A DNA stretch of 64,000 bases from Nautilus pompilius (taxonomy: Eukaryota; Mollusca; Cephalopoda; Nautilida; Nautilidae): NCBI GenBank assembly GCA_018389105.1, contig JACATO010000094.1, positions 436,001-500,000 on the forward strand, written 5' to 3'. Numbering within the stretch: the stretch's first letter is position 1; the number at the start of each line of letters is the position of its first letter. A program made the translations under genes and the position numbers. The notes under the pieces were generated by a model that did not search any database, was not told the DNA's origin, and saw only the letters and a list, made by a program, of their open reading frames with translations. Shown here in pieces: positions 13,401-28,400 of the stretch.

Positions 13401-16400
13401 AAAGTATCCAAAAATTACCCTGCATCCAATACACCGGTGTCACTGATGAAAGGCCAAGTGCCGAAGGTGTAAGGCTTGCCTCCAACGGCAGACACTCCCA
13501 GTTGTGTCACAGGCCTCTGCAGTAACACATATGCATCACTACCCCCCCAACGCGGTTTCCTGTCACTCTGCCACCCTCATAGAAGCACGGACAATGCATG
13601 CTGGCGACAAAGGCTGGAACTCGAACTCTTACCACAGTAGGAATGATGCAACTGAGCTGTGCTCCCATTGGCTAATGCCATTGGGGCCTGCAGCTAAAAG
13701 ACTCAGACCATGACGCCTGGGGCAGAGCATGCTACAACGACTGGACTCTGACTGTGGCCACACACGCACTAGCCAGCTCAATTTTAGGCAAACTTGGGCA
13801 CCAACACAACACACCACACAGCTGTTCTGATCAGAGGCAGAGTTCACTGATACCAGTAGATGCTGCTGTGAATTTACTATGTGTGCAGATGTTGTTCCCC
13901 GAAAAATCACTAAATTTTGAGAAAGAAAGATGTGTTGAAGGATGAGTGTAATATGTTTTTTTCCTGGTGAATTTCTCTCAAAACTGTCAATATATTCAAA
14001 TAAAACTCTTATTTATGTGATTTTTTTGCTAAATTTATTCTTTGATTTTTTTTCAATTATGGAAGTGTAGCAGGGGGTCGCAGGTCTTTTGAGTATTAGA
14101 AAAGGGTCCACGAGTCCAAAAAGATTGGGAACCATTACTCTACCCGGAGAAGGATGGGCTCCACCAGGTTGTAAAATGCCCTAGACACACCTCTTGAGGT
14201 GCCCCAACAACCTATGGATTATTGGACAAGTGAAGCGAATTTCCAAAATTTTTTTTTTTTTTTTGATTAGTCAGAATCTGAATTAAAAACTGTTTTACAA
14301 TCTTAAATCGTTTAATACAGCTGTGTGAAAAATAAGGAATCAAAGTAATTGTGGGTAGTATGGTAGTCCAAAGCTTAGAGTATGGACTGCTATAGTTTAG
14401 CATTTAAGTTCTAATCCCAGTCAGAAACAGATAAGCTTGGTGTACCTTCATACCAACTAAAATCCACCAGAAGATGTTGGTGTGAAGGAACATGTGCGAG
14501 TGAGTGAACAGGTTTAAAAATGACCAAACATAAGTAATGGATGAAGACCAACCAGGAAACCTCAACAGTGCCACATTGCAACAAAAAAATGTGAAACCCC
14601 ACAATGCAAAACTTTAGATGACTGCACTTTGAACCTGTAACATATTCTATTTACAGTCTGGACCTTGACCCATTCAATTTTCACCTGTCTGACCCCTAAA
14701 AGATGTATGTACCCCAAGATCAAAGATTTGCCAGTGATCACAAGGTGCAACAGGTCACTGTTGTGACTTCCACAAGAATAATACCTGGTTACTTGCTTTA
14801 TTTTTTTACACAGCATGTTTTCAAAAACTCAGTTGGAGGTACCTCCCAAAATACTTCAAAGTATTTATAGTTAAATTTATCAAAAAGTTGACTTTTTTAT
14901 CATAGAGGAAGAATACTGGAAGGTATTCACAAGTTTCATTCCATTTCCATTGTTCAGGTAAGCATCTTTGGTATTATCAGTATGTTTTAACCAATGTGAA
15001 AACAGTATTTAGAAGAATATCAAACTGCTTTTCAATCTTTGTTTTACATTTTAGCTCCTTTTCAACTATGAGAATTTCCTGATACCTTGTCTCAGTTTTT
15101 TTGAGTCTGCAGTTTGCATTTTTCTGATGCCATATTGATGTACAAGTTGCTATTAAGTTGTTGCTGCAGTGATGTGTCAAAGAGCAAGTGATACAAAGCA
15201 GAAGTTGTGCATCTTTTTATAGATAAGAGAATAAACTGTGATTTCTTATTTCTTTCACAACTCACAAAAATGTCACAATAAACAACAGCCTTTCATAATC
15301 TGACAGATTAGCATTGTTGATTAGTGCCTTATGAAAATAAATTGACATTTTCTTAACAAATGTGTGGAAAACGTAATCAAAATCAATCAACCAATGAAAA
15401 TTGACAAACTTTAAGTTATAAAGAACTTAAAAGAATGTGTTGATTTATCCAGATTTTTTACTTGGAAGTATTTCAAGTTATCCATGCTTTATGTAATTGG
15501 GGAGATACACATTTTGCCAGGACCTGTAAACAGTATGCTTGAGTTATCTAACATAAAGATATCAATAGTCTACTCATGTATGCACACACACACACATGGT
15601 GGTAGAACACAGAATCCTGAGAGAATCAAGATTGTTTAGAAACTAACTAAAGATACATTTTTTCTTTAGCTTGTCACCTGAATAAAGTTTTCTTTGCTAA
15701 CCACACCTATACGAGAATCACGTGACTTTACTACAAATTCATTTTTTTTTGTTGTTGTTGTTGAAGTTCCAAAATTGTCATGCCCCTGATAATAAAATGA
15801 AAAACAGAAAAGATTTCTTAGATGACCGCTTCTGCTTGCAACTTCAATCTAAATAAAAACAAGCAGAAGCGGTCATCTATGAAATCTTTTCTGTTGTCTT
15901 ATCTGCTGATGTGCTCAGCGATTCATGTAGGCCCAGACCTAGAACACTACTCATGCAGGCATTTCTGACACCAAAAACAATGGCCCAATGTGCCCAAGTT
16001 AAGCTATAACCAAATAAATCTACCAAAGTTCTTCATTTTCAAATGTGGAAGGAAACTGAAATGATAAAAAGAAAGCCACATGATTGGCTGGGGGAAAAGA
16101 ACTAAAAGAAACCATGCTAGGGAGGTACATCAAACCAAGCCTATCCCAGCAGGAATCTGAACTCATGCCCTCAACCATAACAGTACAATAGGCTACCCAC
16201 TAGACTACCATGTTGCCCATAATTTGATTCCTTAATTTCTACACACCTGCATTAAGAAAATTAAGATTTTGAAGCAGTATTTTACCCAGATTCTTACCAA
16301 AATCAAATAAAATAAAAATTTCTTAAGGAAATTACACAGCAAACCAAAAATTTTTTTTTTTAAAGTTTCAACATGTGTAGATGCTTAAACAAGTGTAACA

Positions 16401-19400
16401 AAATAAAATAAATTTTGCACTAAATTAAAATAAAACAACAAGGGAATGGATGTTGCTGTAAAATTTAACTCTAGCCACTGCAGAAGCGTGGAAGTTCACA
16501 TCAGAAGTCTAGGACAAGTTCCCCTCTTCTAGTGCCATCCCCAGCTTTGGAGGGCATCACAATAACAAATACCATAATTTCTAGGAACATTTAAATCATC
16601 TACAGTATTATGTCACTTACCTTGAAAACAACAAAAACAGATTGTGAATGGTTCTGTACAGATTTTACATCATACTTTTTTGTGTTATAAGCAAACACCT
16701 CCACAGAAACATTCTGTCCTCGAAGATTCTTGGTGGGATTTCCACACTTGAGCGTTAGGCTGCCATTAGATGCCATGTCAAACATGTTATTTACAGAAAT
16801 GTAAAATTCTGTCTTCTTATTTTTGATTTCTTCATCTGCATCTATTGCCTAAAAATGGAATTAAAGAACAAATGCAAAAGAATAAATTATTCTCATATAA
16901 AAGACTTCAACACTGATATCGTGCTTGTCTTAATATAATAAAAACACACATAGAAGCCAATAAATTTGTACTATTAATGCTTGAATTATATAAGAAAAAT
17001 CTAGTTTTGAGTAGACGATGAATTTTAAATATATAAATATAAATTGTAAAATTACTAAATACTTGAGATATTTCAAATCTTTTTGTTTGCTTTTGTAATG
17101 TTTCACTTCATAAATTCAATCTCTTTTAGATGTTGAGGTGAATATTTTTTTTAATGCTTTGCTTATTTTTATCTGTCCTGCTTTTCATGTATAGTAAAGA
17201 CATAGCTAAAGTCTGTAATGCTGAGAGGTGGAGAGAAAGCCAGGCCAATTAGCCCAGAATGCCCAAGGAGCCTGGGGAAATCAAATGAATTGTTATACAC
17301 CATTATCAATTATGACTGTAGGAAAAAAAAACTCATTACATGGCTGCTCAAGACGTCATTCACCCATTCAGCTTTTTGTGAAAATATATGGACTTGTCTG
17401 AAGCAGATATTCAAAGTGCATGTAGTAGTTTTGCATCTTTGATTAAATAGATGCACCATCCAAAGATTGATATGTGCTGACAATTTTGAAGCACGTTCTC
17501 TAGACCCACTGAATCTGTTGAACAAGACTGTGGTTCAACTTGAAAGAAATTTTCAGTGATGTCTGTACAGTGGATTTCTTGTATACTGCCAGTCACAGTT
17601 GCATCAGCTGAGCAACTTCCAGCTCAGTGCTAGGACTGAGGACAGATTAAATGACCACACCCTGTTGAGTATTGAGAGTAAACTGAAGATAGGTTGGTTT
17701 TTGTGAAGTGATTCATAATTATACAATGAAAAAAGCACATAAAATGCTAAAATGAAAAATTTATTGTAATTGAAATACTACTTTATATAAGTATTCTTCC
17801 TTCATAGAAGATGTTTTGATAAAAACATTTTTTTTTCTTTTGATTCTATCCAGTAAAACCATGTAGCATAAGACCAGTAGAGGGGGGGATGTAAATAGGT
17901 CAAAGCTTGGGTCTGTATCTTTGGTCTACCTGGGAACCCAGGTTAGTTGATGGTGGCCCTGATCACTGTTAGCTTGTGCACAGTACATGTTTAAAACATA
18001 CTTTTAACCAACAAATAAAAGCATGTTTTATCAACAAGAAGCTAACAGCTCATTCAGAAATTTTCTCATTGCATAAACATCAAAGTTGTGATATGAAAAC
18101 ATAACATGGTTATCTGCTTATAAATGCAGTATATATATATATATACTGTCTTTAAACATGTAAACCACAATGTCATTTTAAATGTCTTCAATAATAGCAA
18201 AAAAAGCATCTAAATCTCAGTCTATTCTTTTCCAATCTGTAAAAATCTTGTCTAAAATAAGTCATCAACAGTATAACTATATATTAAAGATGTTGACCAA
18301 ATACAAGTGATAGTATTTTCAGCCAGAATTTATGCGAACTTTCCTATTATGTGAGTATATATGTATATATTATAAAGCCTAAATGTATTAAAATATTTTT
18401 AATTCATGTAAATAGCATAAAATAAGTGTCTTTAACAAGTTATTTTTTCAAAACCCGAAGGCTAATAGAACGTCTGTAAATCTGTGTATTCACATTTTGT
18501 CAGTCTTATTTATTATTTATTTCATGATTCATGGTGACTTATCACAGAAAACAGAGATATTCTCCATTATTTTCTTTTGTCCAACATTAATAATTCTTTT
18601 CCTAAATAAAAAGAAAAGAAGAAATTTTTTTCTCAAAAAGTATTTGGTAGCTTTTATGAATCCTTGAATGTACAGAAATCAAATGGGAAATACTACACTT
18701 ACAGATGCAACGTAGATGATACCACATCTGCCTTCAGGGATACTGAACAGAATGGTGTCATCAAGGAACTGTGGAGCATTGTCGTTCACATCCTGTATGC
18801 TTACAATGACTCTTGCTGCACCATTTCTACTTGGTATGCCTGTGTCGTTTGCCCTGATGACAAACTCCACCTTAGACATCTTCTCTCTATCCAGTGGAGC
18901 CTTTGTGGTAATAATTCCAGTTTGGGAATTTATCTGAAAATAACTAAAGCAAAAAAAAAGAAAAGGTGCAAATTCCTAGAATGCAAATCCCTTTCATCTC
19001 TTAAAAAATAATGTTCTATTTGTTTGCTCTTAGTGTATTTTGTATTTTTGTTTTTTTACTTAAAATAAACTTCACAAATAGAGTAAATGTTTAACAAATA
19101 ACTTTCAAGTTATTATATATTTTTTAAAAAATAATAATTAAAGTATAATTTATAACAATTTATGAAAAGTATAAAATGAAACAGAATACGTCTAATGGGC
19201 ACACAAAACTATGAATATTGTAGATTAAGGTGCATATTATGAAAACTACTGAGTGACCGAAACATGAATTGTCATCAGGTGTCGACTGAGATCTAAAACA
19301 AAATGTATGAAACATGCGATAATTATGTACTGACATTACATAACATCACATGACTCCTATCCCAATCTAAAAAAAAATAAAAATAGTGTGTAAAAGCAAA

Positions 19401-22400
19401 AGTTTTTAAATGCATGCCTCCTTATGGATATACAAAGTGGAATGCAAGGCAATCAGGGGTACACAGTTATGCAATATAATCTTCAAAGGTAGTCCACAGA
19501 CATAGCATGTCACCAGAGACTTTTTTGCTAAAAATCAGATGAACAGCAAGCAGATAAAAACTAGTGAAAATTTCAATGTGTTGTAATCAGTCAACTGTAT
19601 CAAACTACCTCCAGACTGAAGACATCAATGACAGGCCCAGCCCAGCCCAGGTTGTCCACATTGTACAAAGATGTTCATGATAAACAGATGAACAAAGAAA
19701 TGGCCTTGTGGAATAAGAAAGTCAATGCTGCCCAGATCCAATACCTGTTGGCAGTTAGAGAAGCAGGTATCCAGACAAACAATCAGCAACCAACTTCAAC
19801 AAGCAAGATTACATGCCAGGTGTTTATTTCAAGCATGCACAGATTATGTAAATTCTGCATGCGATATCTATAACAAAAAAATACTGAGTATTCCAGTCAT
19901 CATATACCATTCCAATCCTTATGGAAACTGTGAAAGCATTGTAATGAAATCTATGGGCTAATCTGGCTAAAGAATAAAAACTTATTTTGTAACTTCCAAA
20001 TCTTTACAAGTTTCCTCATACTAGAAGTTCAAGTAAGTACAATGTCAAATTTCAACATCCCATTTTATTTCACTATATTATAATAAAATTCATTCTAAAA
20101 GTCCAAAAGGAAAATTACTACAAATTACTTAAGATAAATTTAAGCAGAAATTGTGACAAGCTAGAAAGTAGTGGTGTCAGCAGTAAGTACTGTATGATAT
20201 AAAACCTGAAATATAATCTGGTAATAACTGTAAAAAACAGTTTTTTCTCAACATTTTAAAGAGATTACAAAAAAAAAAAAAAATAAAGTAGGAAGCTCTC
20301 CCTAAAAAGACAGTCAGGAAACTGTCAAAAATTCATATTTGACTAAATTTAATAAAATCAAGTTTTGTTATTAACTTTTCAAATATATTAATGATGCAGT
20401 AAAACTGACAGTCTTGTAGTACCAACAGCATGTTATTAGTCCACTACATTTAATGTAATTCTGAGTGGTACAGTACTATTAGCATTCATCACTAATATTG
20501 TAAATTTCAATTTAGTTAATAATAATCCTATTAGTAGTTGAAATAAATACCATGTAAAGTAGTAAAGTTGTGCACTTTTCAACAAACGAGCAACTAAATC
20601 AAGAGGTATTGTCTTCATTATAAAAATTAGTTAATGTATCCCTTCTTAGTAGTAAAGTACCAGTTTTATAACTTTACTACCACACACTAGATGCCACAGA
20701 TTAAAGCTGAAGAGGTCCAGAAAAGTGAGGTATACAGAAATATCAAAGCTATAAAATAAACGACACCTCATATTAAGTTAGTATTCCTTAAATTATAAAA
20801 CAGATCTTATTACAAGAAGAGGAGATTTATAGAAAACAGAGATGGTTAAGACTTAAGTCAGTTACTGTTTAAATTTCATGTGGTAGCACTGTAAAAACAA
20901 AATAAACTGGTTCGTACCTGCTGTCAATAATGGAGTATTTTAGTTCAGATTTTTCATCTTTATCAGTTGCCTACAAAATAATATTGATATGGAATGCATC
21001 AGTATTTAGTTTTCAAAAAAAAAACGAAATGTACAGGTTAAAATCAAAGAATTAATTATCTTCAAATAAGACTAACAAAGTACTTTAGGTCATTAGTACA
21101 TTTACTATGACAGAACACTGAGGTGCATACAAGTATATATATATATATGAAACTAAAATCTAGTTTACTGTCAGTAGTGGACTTAGCCCTCTGTTCTGCT
21201 CTGTAAGAGACTCCAGCTGTGCCAGTTTTTTTCAATATCTGCTGTCTAATTATCTACTTTCATCATTAGCTACATACGGTAGAACAAAATCATAATTATA
21301 GATTGTAATTACCTGTCGTGACTTAGTGTACAAAGGTAGTCATGTTTATTCATCATTCATGGAAAGTCACACTAAATAAGCAGTGCTATGTTTATTTATA
21401 ATTTTGACTCTAATCAAATGCTCCTGATAAGATGACCAACAATAGCCCAATAATTACTAAGAAATATTATCATTTACAGCACTCACTGAAATACACAAGC
21501 CTTCAATTTTATAAAAATTTGTTACTCCCACTTTAAAGAGTCCTGGATCTGCCCATGACCCTCATTACATAACCAGTTCTTTTTCATATATCAATGACCA
21601 CAAGGGACGACAGCTCTAGTGGAGAAATGCAGTGCCACAGTTGTTTGCCAGGAAGCACTGCTGATCCTGCACCACATGGGGCTTAACTCTGCTAGAATTC
21701 TTCATTTTAAAATGTGGGAAGAAATTGGACTGCTTGGAGGAAACAGAGTGAGTTAACCACGATTGGGAATTGAACTTGGGACTTCTTCACTGGCAGTCAA
21801 GTAGCCCAACCACTAGATCACCGGCTGTTCAATCCAGGAGTTAAAGTGAGGGGCTTTAACTCTCCAGCTAAGGAAATTATTATAACAGTCCCCAACCACC
21901 TTCAAGTGTGGTTAGAATGAGGACCAGGGAATGGGGGCACTGAGTAGTACAATCAGATGGATATGGCTATATGCATACAATGGGTCTGTATGCGAGGTAA
22001 TACAATCTGCAAGCATCAGTTAGGTGGTGTGTGCGAGGATAACAATAGGTGACTATTCAGCTCACCAGCACAATAAATAGGAGTAACTAGCAATTTCATT
22101 GGGACATGTTCCATGCACCCTGCTGGATTATCACCTTTCTGGTAATGCTTCTGCCAGCCGTTCAACACCTGCAGCTTGTATGGCATTACATTAGATACAA
22201 GGTTCACACACACAACTAGATTAGCTGGATATGTAGGCTGCTGCTAAGCTGGCTTCTACAAAATCTCATTTAAAAATCAACTTCTCAGCAACAGCAATTG
22301 GCATGTGATCATGTGACCACACTCTTGATTCATTTTTGTCCGTCTTTTCCAGCAGATTATGTTTTATTTTTGGATTAAGCTGCCGCAAGTATTATAAGAC

Positions 22401-25400
22401 AGAGGTAGGTACATAAGGACTACATTTTGTTTGTTTTGTTACATACTTCAGGCAGTGGTTTAATTTAATTAACAAATGGTGAGATTTTCTTTTACAACTG
22501 TACCGTGACATTTCCCACAAAAATGTTTGCAGTTTGGTTTTCCTTCACATTGAATGCATATGATTTCTGAGTGAAAACTGGACTGTTGTCATTCACATCT
22601 AGAACTGTCACATTCACTCTGGCTGAATCACTCTGAAACAGAAACAAGGATGACACCTTTAATATATTTCTACAGAAACTAAACAAGTGGAGTTATCTCC
22701 CTCTTTCCCAATGTTAAAAAGAATCATTATAGATAGTTCTAATGCTAGCTATCCTGCATCAATTAAATTATCCTGGCCATTCTGATTTAAGATCACCAAA
22801 TAAAACTATTAAATGTAATAAACATGCGACAAAACACAAATTTTGTATAAAACATAATCCAAGGAATTTTAAAAAATCTTTTAATATATTATTACCCATC
22901 AAACTTTGGTCTTTTAAGCACAAAAAAAATTAAAAAACCTAATTCAGTATGTCTACTATCCACTTTATGATGCACCACCATTCAACATAATAACAAACTG
23001 GTTGACAATTCACATCTTATTTCATTTCAAAGCTCAATACATGATCACCCGGTGATAATTGTGGACTGGATGATGGCTGTCCATTGATTTCAAATTCTTT
23101 GTTACCTGAACGAGGTGAGAAGTTATGTCACTTTAAAATTGTAACACTTCTATACCCCCTTCCCCTGCCGCATTTCTGCATGTGCTGTGGTGACTTGCAG
23201 GTTCAGTCAGTTAATGAACTATTACCACTCTTTTATTTATGTGATGACCAACACAAAAGCTGTCACAATCAGACAATGAATTCATTCAGCTTTGACACCT
23301 GCCATATGTCTGTCTGTTCAATTCTGCACAATTTTGTAAGTGACAAATTTGTTGGAATACATTCATACTTGGTTTGGTTCAGTTCTGTGAGTCAATAATG
23401 TCTACTATGAAACATTAAAAAATTCTTGTCACTGGAGCAGAAACTTCAGATCATAAAACCAAAGAATGGAAAAGGGGTATTAAGATTAGTTACAGTATTT
23501 GAAATCAGCAAAGCCATCACATGACTTGAAAGAAAACATTAAAGACTTTCATAGGTGAACTCAACTCAGCCAAAGGCAGAAAGACTTAACTGATGATAAA
23601 TTCGACAATGTTTGTATTGGTGGTTTCTACAAAATTATACTCTCAGGCAAACAATATCTGGATTGATTTTATAAGCAAAAGCTTTGTTTTCTGTCCTAAA
23701 TTGGATGCACCTAGAAGTTCATAGAGAGTTCTGAATGGCCTGAAAATCCAAATTATGTCACATAATCAAGCAACTTATAATTCAGAGAAAAACTCACTCG
23801 GATTTCAAGTCAAGTTTAAAGCTATTGTTGCAAAACTCCTAAACCAAGTGTATCTAAGTGAGATAAGCAAGATCCAATAAAAAATCTCTCCCTCCCAAGA
23901 TTATGGCAGCTAGATGTGAGCATAATACACCTTGATACAAGCACATGAAAGAAATCACAATACTTCTGGCAAATGCTAATCTGAGTGGTTCAAATAAAAT
24001 TCAGTTGACATTTGTTGGAAAATCTAAAAATCCTCAAGCCCCAAAAAACACTGATTCCAATACTTTTCCAAAAATCTAAAAATAAAAGGTGTGTGTATAT
24101 ATATATATGGACTATACTGCATTCGAGAACTGGTTTAATGAAAACAAAGTCATACCACCAAAAACAAAGGGTCACAAATTAAAAAGTTTTGTTACTTTTG
24201 GACAAGATACTAGCCCATCCAGATGAAGAATTAGCGTCAAAGAATAAAAATATCTGCACATTGCTGTTTCCTCCTAATGTTACTGCACTTATGCAGACAA
24301 TGGTTAAAGATGTCCTGGAGAGTATGAATGTCACTATTGTGAAGAACTGCTAAAAACAATTTGTTTTTCCCCAACAGTGATTCAAAGTGCCTTTACAATC
24401 AAAGATGCATTGCACAGAAGCAATGAAGTATTCAAAGGCACTGAACAAAAGATACTGCAACAAAACTGGCAAAAGTTTTAAGGATTACTCAAAAAGGAAG
24501 AGTCCATTGATGTAAGTGATAAGAGTAATGTGACAGAAAAAACTGTTCTGAAGCAAACTCTTTGATGCAGTGACTTTGAAGCATATGATGTATGTGAATG
24601 TCTTGTAAAAGATGAATATCTGAGTTGGCAAATTCAAACAGATAAAGATGATTTAGTAACTGGCTATGATCAGAGAGAACAATGATGCAGTCAGTAATGA
24701 AACAAGTAATATACCTAGTTATTCTGAGACTAAGGCAAGTTTGACTGAAATTTCAAATAGTTGGAGTAACAGAAGAAAGTTGAGACAAAACAACATAAAA
24801 ACTGTTGTTCAAGTGCATGTGTAACCTTGCTGTTCGTAAATTGGAACAAAACTCAAGTAATGAAAGGTCACAAACATTTTTAAATGGTTGCTGGCATTGC
24901 TCAACTGATCAATAAAACCTGCTTATAAATGTCAACACAGTTTTTTTTTTTTGTTTCTAAAACTGCAGTAATTTAACTAACTTTCTCTGTAAGAGAGTAA
25001 TAAGAATATGATGTGATATTTGTTAGGACAACAGGATAGTTTTCTGTTAGCTGTTCTTATGAATGTTTCAAATCAAGGAGATCAACTCATTCACTTTATT
25101 TTTTTAAAGGCAGAATCTCATTTACCAAAGCATTTTATTTCCTGAATGAACACCTGCTGGTCCCTATTAATTCAGATAACTGAAGTTCTACCATGTGCAT
25201 ATGTAGATTTGCTTCTTCCAAAACATTTAAGCTCTTTGAAAGCAAATAAGATATCAGAGTAATTGCAAGAGGATAATGTGATAATTAGCATGAAAATTTA
25301 ATAAAATTATTTTCTAAAAGTTTTGAATATTTGGAAATAAACAAACAAGCATTTTGAAAATATTATTCATCATGTGTTACACATGAATCAGGTAAAACTC

Positions 25401-28400
25401 ACTGATTCATGACAAGATTAGAGTATGGCCTCATTTTGAGATAGGACATACACTGAAGCAGGCAAAGAATAGCTACACACAGTTTTTATAGGTTGTCTTT
25501 TTGGATACTGTAGCACATTTGTTGGTTCACAGTAATATACGTAGTACACCAATCCATGTGTTTTTCATTCTCAGCAATTTTGTCAATGGTTTTCTGCAAT
25601 CTTTGCCAATCTAGGTGTACCTAGAAGTACCTTTATAATAAACTATCAAGATGGACACCAAATTCAATGAAATCACTGAATTCAAAGGATTAGGCAGATG
25701 AAGCCTCAGAAATTTTTCTGCATTGTTGCCAAATAGTTGCTTATGCAGGGTCTAATGGATCACAAGACAAAGCACTTCAGTGAAAAATTTTTGCAAGCAA
25801 AGCAAACTTGGGAATTTCTCCCCCCCCCTCATTCCATGTACACTTTTGTAGCTGGTGAATATTTGTATACCATCTTATAATCAGAGCATCCATTTTCAGC
25901 TTGAAACAATTTTTTTTATACTGACTTATTTTCAATCTAAAAAAAAATACCAAATCAATATTAGACTTTTTTCCTAAACATTGTTCACACTTACAAAATT
26001 TCCATCATTAACTTCAACTGTCAGCAAATATGATGCTGTTTTTTCTCTATCTAGTAGCTTTTTTGTCAAAATAATGCAGCTGCTGTAAGATAAATGAAAG
26101 ACTGTATTACAATTTTATAATAACCAACATGAATAAAAATAAGCATTTCACACAACACAGAAGAAAAGCATTTAAATTAAAGAACAAATATCTGCTGCCA
26201 TCCTTATATATATATATATAAAACAATAACAAGTTATTACTGTCTGAATCCTGTACATCAGTTATGAACCTCTCAAATACATTAAATGAATGTCAGGTGT
26301 ACAGAGGCTGTCTTGCAACAACACCAGGCTAAGATCCAGCCATTCTTGAGCCTGCAGCACCCTTCAGGAAGAATGAAGGGAAGTTAACTTTACTTTGCAA
26401 AGACTTGCCAATTTCATCCAGACATGTATGCCAATCAAAAATTACATACAAATTGACTCATGGAAAACTGTTTTCTTCTATTTTTCAGTGTTAGATGATT
26501 GTTACAGGTCCACAGTTTGTCACCAACTGTCATTTGAAGTAAGGGGCCCTCAGCAGATTTTTAAGTATATACATATGGCTGAAGTTACATTTCAGCCATA
26601 CTGCTACACTGATGATGAACATATAATCATTGATAGGGAAGGAAGGTGTAATGAGTAAAAAATATTCTTTCACCTTTCAAACCAAAATTAAAAAGTTTGG
26701 TACTACACTAACTCTCTTAAAAGGTGAAAATTTCTTAGTTTTTTAATATGAGACATCATTAAAATGAAGTTTAAATTAAGACTTCTTTGTTGTTCTATTT
26801 TTTTACTTAAGAAAAGGTGTTCAAAATAATGAGATTCATGAAAATCGTTTTTTGTTGCACCATTTGTCACCAAGCGAGTGACATCTGTTCACTCATTAAT
26901 GAATGTCAAATATACTTCAACAATAACAGCTGTTTAGACGAACAAAAATACAAAATTATGCATCAGATACATTTGGTATTGATAAATTTGTCTCATTTGT
27001 GGACAAAATATTGCAAACTGGTGTACCTGGAAGCTGGAAGGCACTATAGGGCATTTCTGGATTATCAGATCTTTCATGGGCTATAGTTACAGAATATTTT
27101 TTAAGATAAATATCTTTAATTGTCATAAATGATGCACAGTCATTTAGACAGCAATAACGTTTTGCTAATTTTGTATACTGGTGACAGGTTTTTGGTGTTT
27201 GCGTGTCAAAGATTGATTCTAGAGATTAGACTACAAGAAGACCAAAAAAGTTATTGAGGAATTTTGGAAAAAACACAGCCCTTGTAGAACAAGCCATAAC
27301 ATGCTAAGAAATTCTAAAAGAGGAACTGCCTATCTATAGTCTCTGTATAGAGACAAGCTTGAGAAAAATGAAAGCAAGCTTTTTTATCAAATCCAACCCT
27401 ACAACATCAATAGAGATATGGGATTTGATAAAGTCAATAAGTTTATATATCCCTAATTCTAATAAGATTTGTTTATCTCAATGGCCTGATATTTCCTATT
27501 TCTACACAACAGCTAATGATGGATCCAGATAGACCAGAAAGCTACAAAAATTACCTCCAACCTATAAAAATCAGAAACTCATCCTGTCGACAACATTTTT
27601 TTTGAAGAAAAAGATTAACATCAAAATCCAACTTAAAGGTCAGAATTTTCTTAGTTACTTTTGTTTAAGTGGTATTTTAAATTTAAACTTAAATTTTACA
27701 AAGCAATCTTTCTATTAGTAAATTAGTAGCAAGAAACTGTTGTAAATGAAATTTTCAGTGAATGAAAAAAATTTTGAGACAATTTCTATTTTATGCCAAT
27801 TCTGTGACTCAGGAATCTTAACAATGGTAGTAAATTCATTCTGAGAGTTCACACTGGCTGATTGTGACAAATCACTGTCATGTTTTAACAAAACTGCTGT
27901 TAGATAAGGTTTCTATACAGCAACCATCTAAGAGATGTTACTTAGCTTTTTAAAACAAGACTGGTCATAACACAATTTATCCTTTAGTTTTACAAAATTA
28001 ATGACAATTGCCTACTAAATATTATGGTTCAATATTTTCCAATAATCTCATTTCTTTTTAAAAACCCTTCATCAATCAACCAGAACTGACATGAAGATAT
28101 TCAGGTGAGTTATCACTTGCTAGATATAATATATGTAAGGTGTGTATGGTATATGTCCACTGATTATGCCCATTATATATATATCAATTCCAATAATCTC
28201 ATTTCTTTTTAAAAACCCTTCATCAGTCAACCAGAACTGACATGAAGATATTCAGGTGAGTTATCACTTGCTAGATATAATATATGTAAGGTTTGTATGG
28301 TATATGTCAACTGATTATGCCCATTATAAATATCAATTGCTGCAAATTTCTATCTCCTCATGTCTATCATCCTTTGTTATTCTCCTTCTTTCTAAAAATA

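Larger units (their letters stand above)
13060..14230 (+). repeat. Old SINE-like repeat interrupted by the 13.2-kb hAT element
   Basis: An A-box-like segment at 13065-13105 and a body at 13140-13234 appear to continue after 14138 (CCGGAGAAGGATGGGCTCCA), split by the hAT insertion. The continuity is inferred from the flanking target-site duplication; no B box was located. Confidence 0.4.

Noticed and set aside
18664..19011. 115-codon plus-strand open frame
   Set aside because: Antisense shadow of cadherin exon 19.
28038..28336. CRISPR-like or satellite array
   Set aside because: Only two adjacent long copies in a eukaryotic intron; a simple tandem duplication explains it.
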